A stretch of DNA of 5,358 bases from contig JALHUF010000165.1 in NCBI GenBank assembly GCA_022866195.1, positions 1 to 5,358 of the forward strand, written 5' to 3'. Shown piece by piece: positions 1-4,971 of the stretch; position 1 is the stretch's first letter, and every line of letters begins with the position of its first letter. Below the pieces are notes generated by a model. It made no database searches, was not told the DNA's origin, and saw only the letters and a list, made by a program, of their open reading frames with translations. This DNA is from Terriglobia bacterium (GTDB lineage Bacteria > Acidobacteriota > Terriglobia > UBA7540). Both the position numbers and the translations under genes were made by a program.

Positions 1-1319
1 CTGTCCGGAGGCCCGGCAATCTGTAAGCCCGTAGGGAGCCCTTCATCATTTATCCCATTCGGTAGACTTAGAGCTGGCCAGCCAAGGAAATTAAAGGGGC
101 GGGTTAAGCGGCTTAAGGCCTCCCGGAACGGTATGAGAGATCCCTGAATTTCAACGGTGCTGACCCCGTGGGGAGGGGAGACTGCCGGGCCGCTGGGGGT
201 GACCAGAACCTCGAACCCTCTTGAAAGATCCAACCACTCTTGCTGGAATTCCCTTTGCCTCTGTCGGGCTTTCAGATAGGTCAGGGCTTTTACCTCACGG
301 CCGGGAAAAATACGTTCCCGAAAATTGTCGCCATAGAGATGGTCGTATTGGCGGTAGCGTTGGTGATAGGCCGAACCTTCAGCCTGCATGATCACCAGGG
401 TCAGCTCAACCATCTCTGCGAGGCCCGAAGGTTCAAAATCGATCAGCTGGCAGCCCAGGTCTCTCAGGGTCCTAAGGGTTCCCTCAAAAGCATCCCGCAC
501 CGCAGGCTGCACCTTTTCATAAAATTCACCCCTCGGCACACCTACCCGCGAGCCCCGCACGGTTTGATTCAGCAGATCCAGGAAATCGCGCTCAGTCTCC
601 ATGCCACCGGAATTTCTTAGACCGGCCAGAGCTACCGTGACATCTTTCACCCGCCGGGCCAGCGGGCCCACCGCATCCAGGGTCCAGCTCAGGGGAATGA
701 TTCCCTCCAGGCTGATGCTGCCCGTGGTAGGCTTGAGGCCCACTACGCCGCAAAGGGAGGCGGGGATGCGCACCGATCCCCCGGTGTCCGTTCCGATGCC
801 GACCACTCCCAGGCCAGCGGCCACCGCGGCACCGGCGCCGCTACTGGAACTTCCAGGGTGCCAGCCAATCCGCCGGGGATTCTGCACCAGCCCGAAAGGA
901 CCTTTCGGGTCAGGATCGCCGATAGCGAATTCATGGAGGTTCGTCTTCCCCATAATTATGCTTCCCGCCGCCCGCAGCCTTCGCACGACCCTTGCATCGC
1001 TTTGATCCACCGGCGCTTCGAGCAGCACCCGGGATCCGGCCGTAATGCGTGTTCCTTGCACCCGGATCAAGTCTTTAACCGAGACCGGGACCCCCTGCAA
1101 TAGCCCAAGGTCGATTCCGGCCCGGAAGAGGGCTTCAGCGGCCCTTGCCGCCTCCATAGCGGAATCGCGCATTAGAACCAGGTAGGCATTCAAAACCGGA
1201 TTCCACCTCTCACACCGGTTCAGGTGGGCCTGGACAACTTCGACGGGTGAAAGCTCACTCCGGCGGTAAGACAAAGCTAAATCAAAAACACTTAGACTGC
1301 AAAGCTCATCCACTGCCAT
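1..1319 (-). CDS. Amidase-signature family hydrolase (C-terminus cut by window edge)
   Basis: Reading the minus strand from ATG at 1319 gives an uninterrupted frame of 439 codons to the left edge. The family hydrolyses or transfers amides through a Lys-cisSer-Ser triad, usually in the cytoplasm; there is no signal peptide. Visible here are Lys82 (in PVSVKDL), cis-Ser158 (in PGSSSSGAGAAVAAG) and nucleophile Ser182 (in GTDTGGSVRIPAS). The Ser-to-Ser spacing of 24 equals that in fatty acid amide hydrolase. GLKPTTG follows at 194-200. The late motif GLPTGLQIAGP (428-438) normally lies near the C-terminus, so only a few tens of residues should be missing. The usual GGSSGGS loop reads GSSSSGA, an unusual but plausible variant. 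GGAGG lies 8 nt before the ATG, which fixes the start. It could be a stand-alone amidase (for example a urea- or aryl-amidase type) or a GatA paralogue. No GatB or GatC is visible, so I favour a stand-alone amidase; the substrate cannot be read. Confidence 0.93.
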   Translation of the reverse strand, partial: MAVDELCSLSVFDLALSYRRSELSPVEVVQAHLNRCERWNPVLNAYLVLMRDSAMEAARAAEALFRAGIDLGLLQGVPVSVKDLIRVQGTRITAGSRVLLEAPVDQSDARVVRRLRAAGSIIMGKTNLHEFAIGDPDPKGPFGLVQNPRRIGWHPGSSSSGAGAAVAAGLGVVGIGTDTGGSVRIPASLCGVVGLKPTTGSISLEGIIPLSWTLDAVGPLARRVKDVTVALAGLRNSGGMETERDFLDLLNQTVRGSRVGVPRGEFYEKVQPAVRDAFEGTLRTLRDLGCQLIDFEPSGLAEMVELTLVIMQAEGSAYHQRYRQYDHLYGDNFRERIFPGREVKALTYLKARQRQREFQQEWLDLSRGFEVLVTPSGPAVSPPHGVSTVEIQGSLIPFREALSRLTRPFNFLGWPALSLPNGINDEGLPTGLQIAGPPD

Positions 1320-1427
1320 AAATTAATCCTCCCGGGAAGAAGCCGGTAATCGGTGTAACCGCTTCGACGCTGCTTCGATGGAAAATGACCCAATGGTTAT
1401 CCATTCGCATAAAAAGTTTCACTTGAA
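1320..1427 (-). other. Amidase 5' leader / 3' exon of the group II intron
   Basis: These 108 bases lie between the inferred 3' end of the intron and the amidase start. I see no convincing -35/-10 pair. They contain a small inverted repeat, AATGG-ttat-CCATT (1392-1405), and a heptamer GCTTCGA repeated at 1361-1367 and 1372-1378, one helical turn apart. Either could bind a regulator, but both are short enough to be chance. The amidase could also be read from a promoter to the right, through the intron relic. Confidence 0.4.
1326..1333 (-). promoter_or_regulatory. Ribosome binding site of the amidase
   Basis: The minus strand reads GGGAGGAT, with GGAGG 8 nt before the ATG at 1319. This strong site selects that start over in-frame internal ATGs. 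Confidence 0.85.
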
Positions 1428-1494
1428 GTCGCGGTAGGGACGGCCTTTGCGGGCCGCCCCCCGCACAGATCCGGACATGAGGAACTACCTCATC
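1428..1494 (-). ncRNA. Group II intron 3' end: domain VI and most of domain V
   Basis: On the minus strand, domain VI is a hairpin. 1431-1434 pairs with 1461-1464, 1437-1440 with 1457-1460 (one U-G pair), and 1441-1445 with 1452-1456, around a TTTGCG-side loop. The only asymmetric bulge is UA (1435-1436). Its A lies 8th from an end in ...CCGCGAC at 1428, the position expected of the lariat branch point. Just upstream is domain V. 1477-1482 pairs with 1488-1493 (upper helix), a 2-nt bulge sits at 1475-1476, and 1468-1474 is the 3' strand of the lower helix. Its 5' partner (GAGCCG) is not here but at 4966-4971, beyond the inserted recombinase element. The AGC triad is kept, but the usual G-U pair in it is G opposite A. 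The domain features are seen in the sequence; the family assignment is from knowledge of group II introns. Confidence 0.75.
1489..1494. repeat. Left copy of 6-bp flanking direct repeat CTCATC
   Basis: CTCATC directly abuts the outermost element arm TTATGTTGC at 1495. An identical CTCATC abuts the right arm at 4960-4965. Six bp fits the crossover overlap of a tyrosine recombinase. One copy belongs to intron domain V, so the repeat marks the insertion point. Confidence 0.7.
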
Positions 1495-1514
1495 TTATGT
1501 TGCTAGCAACATAA
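1495..1514. repeat. 20-bp perfect palindrome built from element end arms
   Basis: TTATGTTGC-TA-GCAACATAA is a perfect palindrome. Its two 9-bp halves equal the left and right terminal arms of the element (1521-1529 and 4951-4959). It reads like a left end fused to a right end with only TA between, as if a relic of an internally deleted element copy or a tandem insertion. It abuts CTCATC on the left and TATTCG on the right. The right terminus of the element has no counterpart. Confidence 0.85.
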
Positions 1515-1529
1515 TATTCGTTATGTTGC
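1506..1529. other. Circle-junction-like recombination site
   Basis: GCAACATAA (1506-1514), a 6-bp spacer TATTCG (1515-1520) and TTATGTTGC (1521-1529) form two inverted 9-bp arms around a 6-bp centre. This is the general form of a tyrosine recombinase core site. It is also what would result if the right end (4951-4959) were joined to the left end (1521-1529) through a 6-bp coupling sequence. Binding and cleavage here are inferred. Confidence 0.55.
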
Positions 1530-1549
1530 GTAATTAATTATGTGGCGAG
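1521..1549 (+). repeat. Left terminal inverted repeat
   Basis: It begins TTATGTTGCG and ends in TTATGTGGCGAG. It matches the reverse complement of 4931-4959 at 28 of 29 positions; the only difference is A at 1533 against the complement of C at 4947. One further matching base (1520 with 4960) lies outside the core. Confidence 0.92.
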
Positions 1550-1605
1550 GATGCGGTAAGGCCTTGTCTTAATTGCCTACGAGGCCGGGTCTTCACCACA
1601 TAATT
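1536..1605. repeat. Left subterminal dyad
   Basis: AATTATGTGGCGAG (1536-1549) faces an inverted copy at 1592-1605 that matches at 12 of 14 positions and ends CCACATAATT. About 42 unrelated bases lie between them. The right end has the same layout over 71 bp. These are probably arm sites bound by one or more of the recombinases, separate from the 9-bp terminal core arms. Confidence 0.7.
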
Positions 1606-1620
1606 CGGGGCGTCTAACAT
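1592..1620 (+). promoter_or_regulatory. Weak promoter candidate for the recombinase operon
   Basis: TTCACC (1592-1597), a 17-bp spacer and TAACAT (1615-1620) each match 4 of 6 bases of the sigma-70 type consensus. Transcription would start near 1627. The -35 overlaps the inner arm of the left dyad, so recombinase binding could repress it. The match is weak. A second possibility lies further out (TTGCTA at 1500-1505 with TATGTT at 1522-1527), and I cannot choose between them. Confidence 0.3.
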
Positions 1621-1669
1621 GGTGTAATTCCTTACAAGGAGGTGCACACCATGTTCCAGACGCTTTTTT
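1610..1669 (+). promoter_or_regulatory. Start-site hairpin with T-tract over the ritA ribosome binding site
   Basis: 1616-1625 pairs perfectly with 1646-1655. After a CC bulge (1656-1657), 1610-1615 pairs with 1658-1663, giving a 16-bp stem. Six T residues follow at 1664-1669, so it has the form of an intrinsic terminator reaching into the first codons of ritA. The ATG (1651-1653) is in the stem. The Shine-Dalgarno AAGGAGG (1636-1642) is in the 20-nt loop, where it can also pair with TCCT (1629-1632). An RNA containing both arms should be poorly translated and may terminate. An RNA starting after about 1625 would not fold this way. Confidence 0.65.
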
Positions 1670-2901
1670 CTTATCCGGCAGTTCTCCAGCGTCATCGCGA
1701 AGGGCCTTTCGCACGGGAGCGAGCTGCCTACCTCGAAACCCTTGCCGCTCGCGGGGCAGCTCGCGGCACCTTGCTGAGACAAGCACGCTATTGTCTCTGC
1801 GTGTCCAAGGAGCTTACGAAGTGGCCCGGGGATCACCGCTTTAGCCCTGATAAACTCAACGCAATGGCGGCTTCTTGGGCAGCGGACCGCGTAGCGATGG
1901 GCCGCGCAGGTGACTTAAGGTGGCCACAGCAACAGTTTCGTTCTGTGGCTACGGAGTTCATCGAAGCGCTTGGCCGACTCCTGCCCGCCTCTCCCCGCCC
2001 GTCGTGTCGCTACGACGCCCTTATCGATGATTTTCTCACAGTTCAGCGCCAAAGAGGGTGGCTGTCCGCCTCAACCCATCGCTGCGCTGACTGGCAGGTT
2101 CGACGATTCCTCTCCTATCTCCACCAGCAAGGCCACGAACTACAGAACATCAATGCGGTCCATCTCGATACCTACTTCCAGCACGTCGCGCCAAGGTGGA
2201 GTCGGGTTTCGATCGCCACGGCGGCCAAGTTTCTGCGTAGTTGGTTGCGCCATTGCGAGAGGAGAGGCTGGGTGAGGCTGGGACTCGCAGCGACGATTAT
2301 TCCCCCGCGAATCTACCGTCACGAAGGACTTCCCCTTGGACCTACCTGGGACCAGGTCAGCCGTATGATTACCCAAATCAAAGGGGACAACCCCACCCAA
2401 CTGCGCGACCGCGCCCTCCTTCTTCTGCTTTCCGTCTATGGGCTACGCTCCGGAGAGGTACGTCGACTGCACCTCAAGGACATAGACTGGCAAAGAGAAC
2501 GGATTTCCATCCTGCGCTCCAAGACTTTACACCAGAACATTTTTCCCCTGGTCCCTACAGTAGGCAACGCCATCGCCTTTTACTTACGTCAGGGACGACC
2601 CGAAAGCGATAACCGCACTGTGTTTCTAACGACACGAGCCCCCTTTCGGCCTCTTTCAGCAGGGGGCCTCTACCACATCGTCCGGAAGTATCTACCCCAA
2701 GAGGCTTCCTGGGGCAAGCACCTTGGGCCTCATGGTTTACGCCACGCCTGCGCCCGTCATCTGCTGGAATCAGGACTTAGCTTCAAAGAAGTCGGAGATC
2801 ACTTAGGACACCAAAGTCCAGACGCTACTCGGATCTATGCCAAAGTAAATCTGACGTCCCTGCGCCACGTGGCCCTCGAGGATCTCGGAGGTTTATCATG
2901 A
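1651..2901 (+). CDS. ritA: First tyrosine recombinase of the trio (RitA type)
   Basis: This is a 416-residue tyrosine (phage-integrase) recombinase, which would bind the element ends and cut and rejoin DNA through a 3'-phosphotyrosine. From ATG 1651, an N-terminal extension covers about 1-115. A SAM-like core-binding domain covers about 118-205, and the catalytic domain about 230-405. Active-site residues are Arg266 (YGLRSGE), likely Lys291 (RSKT), His361 and Arg364 (HGLRH), His387 (LGHQSPDATR) and Tyr396 (RIYAKV). All are present. A GTG at 1642 is in frame but lies inside the Shine-Dalgarno AAGGAGG (1636-1642); ATG 1651, 8 nt after it, is the better start. The stop TGA shares ATGA with the next start, so translation is coupled. 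It is the longest of the three, as usual for RitA. A hairpin covers its start. The family call is certain; the gene symbol is inferred from order. Confidence 0.93.
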   Translation: MFQTLFSYPAVLQRHREGPFARERAAYLETLAARGAARGTLLRQARYCLCVSKELTKWPGDHRFSPDKLNAMAASWAADRVAMGRAGDLRWPQQQFRSVATEFIEALGRLLPASPRPSCRYDALIDDFLTVQRQRGWLSASTHRCADWQVRRFLSYLHQQGHELQNINAVHLDTYFQHVAPRWSRVSIATAAKFLRSWLRHCERRGWVRLGLAATIIPPRIYRHEGLPLGPTWDQVSRMITQIKGDNPTQLRDRALLLLLSVYGLRSGEVRRLHLKDIDWQRERISILRSKTLHQNIFPLVPTVGNAIAFYLRQGRPESDNRTVFLTTRAPFRPLSAGGLYHIVRKYLPQEASWGKHLGPHGLRHACARHLLESGLSFKEVGDHLGHQSPDATRIYAKVNLTSLRHVALEDLGGLS

Positions 2902-3848
2902 CGCTCCTACCGGCCATCGAAGCCTATATCAGTCTCAGGCGCTCACTGGGTGCCGTCTTTACCACCGATGCAAGGATCCTGCGATCTTTCGGCCGCCGTC
3001 TCGGCGATATTCCCCTCGATACCATCCGTTCCGAAACTTGCCATGCCTTCTGCCGCGGCCTGGGTCCCCCTACACGCTTCTGGGAGAGGAAACACGAAAC
3101 GATGCGCGGCTTCTTCGCCTACCTGGTCGGGCGTAGTCATCTGACCGCCTCCCCCTTGCGCCAGCCCCATCCACGGGTGCGAAGGACCTTTCAACCTTAC
3201 ATATTTTCCCCCGTTGAACTTCAGCGCCTGCTTGCCGCCACCGCCACACTCGTCTCCAACCGATGTCCCTTGGCTCCCCTGACGTTTCGATCCCTGCTCT
3301 TGGTCCTTTACGGGGCGGGCCTTCGCCCCGGGGAAGCCCTCCGCTTGCGCTGTTGCGACGTAGATCTGCGCGACCGCTTGTTGGCCATCTGGGATACCAA
3401 GTTTTTCAAGTCCCGGCTGGTGCCCATCGGAACCGAACTAACCCACATTCTTAAGCTCTATCGGTATGAACGTGGGTCTCTACCCCTGCCGGCGGCAGAT
3501 CGCTCAGCTTTCTTCGCCACTCCAACCGGTAACCCCATTACCCTCGGGAAACTGGAGCGGGTCTTCACCCGACTCCGCCGCCAGGCCGGCCTCCGACGGC
3601 CTCCGACAGAGCGATGGCAACCACGACTTCACGACCTTCGCCACACCTTCGCCGTGCACCGACTCACCGCTTGGTACCGTGCAGGCGCCAACGTACAAGC
3701 TATGCTGCCGCTTCTAGCCACCTACCTGGGCCACCTCAATGTCTCGGGAACCCAGGCCTATTTAACCATGACCCCAGAACTGCTCGCCGAGGCATCCCAG
3801 CGCTTTGAAAACTATGCCTCGGTGGTGAAGGAGATTAGCCATGAGTGA
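2898..3848 (+). CDS. ritB: Second tyrosine recombinase of the trio (RitB type)
   Basis: This is a 316-residue tyrosine recombinase. The start ATG overlaps the ritA stop (ATGA), and GGAGG at 2887-2891 ends 6 nt before it. An N-terminal core-binding domain covers about 5-90. The catalytic domain (about 102-305) has Arg143 (GLRPGEALRL), Lys168 or Lys171 (DTKFFKSRLVPI), His245 and Arg248 (LHDLRHTFAVH), His279 (YLGHLNVSGT) and Tyr288 (QAYLTM). All catalytic positions are kept. The shorter N-terminus and middle position match RitB, and its C-terminal part resembles the TnpA/TnpB-type recombinases of Tn554 relatives. It presumably acts with its neighbours on the same terminal sites, and the tight overlaps suggest fixed stoichiometry. 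A perfect 10-bp tandem repeat (GGCCTCCGAC, 3588-3607) lies just before the His-x-x-Arg region without breaking the frame. Confidence 0.93.
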   Translation: MTLLPAIEAYISLRRSLGAVFTTDARILRSFGRRLGDIPLDTIRSETCHAFCRGLGPPTRFWERKHETMRGFFAYLVGRSHLTASPLRQPHPRVRRTFQPYIFSPVELQRLLAATATLVSNRCPLAPLTFRSLLLVLYGAGLRPGEALRLRCCDVDLRDRLLAIWDTKFFKSRLVPIGTELTHILKLYRYERGSLPLPAADRSAFFATPTGNPITLGKLERVFTRLRRQAGLRRPPTERWQPRLHDLRHTFAVHRLTAWYRAGANVQAMLPLLATYLGHLNVSGTQAYLTMTPELLAEASQRFENYASVVKEISHE

Positions 3849-4857
3849 ATATCACCGGCTCGGACCTTATGTGCGCCAATTCCTGCTCCAAGACCTCATT
3901 GCCGACCGCAACCTCAGCCGCAACACCCAGAGGAGCTACAGGGATACCATCCGTCTACTGCTTCGTTTCATTGACCAACAGCATTCGACTGATCCTACCC
4001 AGGTTACGGTCGAACAGGTCAACGCCGACCTCGTGCGCAGCTTTCTCACCTACCTCGAACAAAACCGCACCAACTCCGTGGCAACTCGAAACCAAAGGCT
4101 CGCCGCGATCCACTCCTTCTGCCGTTTCATCGCACGGCAAGTCCCCGAGCTCCTCGATCAGGTCAGAGAGATTCAAAGTATCCCTCTACGTCGGAGTGTT
4201 GTGCCCTGCATCGCCTACCTCGAGAAGGAAGAAATCGACATTGTCCTGGCCACCCCAGATCGGAGCCGTCCCCAGGGACAACGGGACTATGCCCTGTTAC
4301 TTTTCCTTTACAACACCGGTGCCCGAGCAGACGAAGCGGCTCATACCACCCTGGGAGACCTAAATCTCGGACCCCATCCGTCTGTGCGAATCTTCGGAAA
4401 AGGTGGCAAAACCCGCCTCTGCCCACTCTGGTCCCACACCAGCAAAATCCTGCGTAACATGCTAGGGCCACGCCTCGATGGCTCCCGGGAGGCTCCCCTC
4501 TTCCGTAATGTTCGGGGCCAGCCCATGACCCGCTTCGGTATCCACACCCTCGTCAAACGCACGGCAGCCAAAGCTGCCCAAACTGTCCCATCGCTGCGGG
4601 AAAAGCGAGCTACCCCCCATACCATTCGACATACTACAGCGGTCCACCTCCTACGCTCAGGAGTCGACATCAACACCATAAGAGCCTGGCTAGGTCACGT
4701 CTCCCTCGAGACTACGAACCGATATGCTCAAGTGGACCTAGAAATGAAAGCCAAGGCCTTGGAAACCTGCGCTATCAGTCAAGCCGATCCATCACCGGAG
4801 CGTACCCGTATTTGGCGAAAGGACCCCGACCTTCTCGCCTTCCTTAATTCGCTATAG
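3841..4857 (+). CDS. ritC: Third tyrosine recombinase of the trio (RitC type)
   Basis: This is a 338-residue tyrosine recombinase of XerC/D-like build. It overlaps the ritB stop by 8 nt, and AAGGAG at 3828-3833 ends 7 nt before its ATG, so it is co-translated with ritB. The SAM-like N-terminal domain covers about 8-105 (with SRNTQRSYRDTIRLLLRF). The catalytic domain (about 122-305) has Arg162 (NTGARADEA), Lys187 in GKGGKTR, His260 and Arg263 (PHTIRHTTAVHLL), His286 (WLGHVSLETT) and Tyr295 (NRYAQVD). All are intact. About 30 residues follow the catalytic core, ending near IWRKDPDLLAFLNSL. The sequence is far more like generic integrases than the first two, so alone it might be called xerC/xerD-like. 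Position and operon structure favour RitC. I see no clear terminator between its stop and the right dyad. Confidence 0.93.
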   Translation: MSEYHRLGPYVRQFLLQDLIADRNLSRNTQRSYRDTIRLLLRFIDQQHSTDPTQVTVEQVNADLVRSFLTYLEQNRTNSVATRNQRLAAIHSFCRFIARQVPELLDQVREIQSIPLRRSVVPCIAYLEKEEIDIVLATPDRSRPQGQRDYALLLFLYNTGARADEAAHTTLGDLNLGPHPSVRIFGKGGKTRLCPLWSHTSKILRNMLGPRLDGSREAPLFRNVRGQPMTRFGIHTLVKRTAAKAAQTVPSLREKRATPHTIRHTTAVHLLRSGVDINTIRAWLGHVSLETTNRYAQVDLEMKAKALETCAISQADPSPERTRIWRKDPDLLAFLNSL

Positions 4858-4873
4858 GCTCCCCGAAGCAAAA

Positions 4874-4944
4874 AATTATGTGGCGAGATTCTTGCCTAAA
4901 ATGAAGGAACAACACTGACTTCCCACCCCTCTCGCCACATAATT
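4874..4944. repeat. Right subterminal dyad
   Basis: AATTATGTGGCGAG (4874-4887) and its exact inverse (4931-4944) enclose 43 bases. The arms and spacing match the left dyad (70 against 71 bp), but the enclosed sequences show no clear similarity. Conserved arms with free spacers point to protein binding sites rather than a recent duplication. The stretch after ritC (4858-4930) holds no other feature. Confidence 0.75.
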
Positions 4945-4959
4945 AACTACGCAACATAA
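4931..4959 (-). repeat. Right terminal inverted repeat
   Basis: It begins CTCGCCACATAATT and ends CGCAACATAA. It is the inverse of 1521-1549 with one mismatch (C at 4947). Its last 9 bases are the terminal arm, which directly abuts CTCATC. Confidence 0.92.
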
Positions 4960-4965
4960 CTCATC
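4960..4965. repeat. Right copy of 6-bp flanking direct repeat CTCATC
   Basis: Identical to 1489-1494 and in direct orientation, it lies immediately outside the right arm. Together with CGGCTC (4966-4971) it continues the intron domain V sequence broken off at 1494. Confidence 0.7.
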
Positions 4966-4971
4966 CGGCTC

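Larger units (their letters stand above)
1495..4959 (+). mobile_element. Recombinase-in-trio (RIT) type element, about 3.47 kb
   Basis: Three adjacent, overlapping tyrosine recombinase genes and nothing else lie between inverted ends. This is the defining layout of RIT elements, which are described from several bacterial phyla. The core element runs from TTATGTTGC at 1521 to GCAACATAA at 4959, with inverted repeats matching at 28 of 29 positions. The unit actually inserted seems to start 26 bp further left, at 1495, and so includes a 20-bp palindrome. Removing 1495-4965 (element plus one CTCATC) rebuilds an intact group II intron domain V. There are no passenger genes. All three genes are open with complete active sites and good ribosome binding sites, so the element may be functional. 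The RIT name is inferred from gene order and sizes; Tn554-type elements are the nearest alternative but normally carry only two tyrosine recombinases plus a small TnpC. Confidence 0.85.

Noticed and set aside
240..1103. Plus-strand open frames at 240-620, 601-1005 and 858-1103
   Set aside because: They lie opposite the continuous amidase frame, which has all its catalytic motifs and a good ribosome binding site. The plus-strand products show no recognisable domain.
1520..1520. Element left boundary at 1520/1521 as the insertion point
   Set aside because: The outside 6 bp there (TATTCG) do not match the right flank, and joining at that point leaves 26 extra bases in domain V. A boundary at 1495 restores the hairpin.
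1642..1650. GTG at 1642 as an alternative ritA start
   Set aside because: It lies within the Shine-Dalgarno AAGGAGG, has no ribosome binding site of its own, and adds only three residues.
1534..1836. Minus-strand open frame across the left end of the element
   Set aside because: It runs antisense through the left dyad, the hairpin and the ritA start, with composition expected of a shadow frame.
3841..4857. Chromosomal XerC/XerD with a dif site
   Set aside because: The gene is the last of a coupled trio inside a mobile element, and I see no dif-like 28-bp site nearby.
4851..4880. Intrinsic terminator after ritC
   Set aside because: There is an A-run (AAAAAA) but no stable stem before it and no T-tract on the plus strand.
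1495..4959. Prophage, integron or CRISPR-associated locus
   Set aside because: There are no phage structural genes, attC arrays, gene cassettes, spaced direct repeats or cas genes. Only three recombinases lie between inverted ends.
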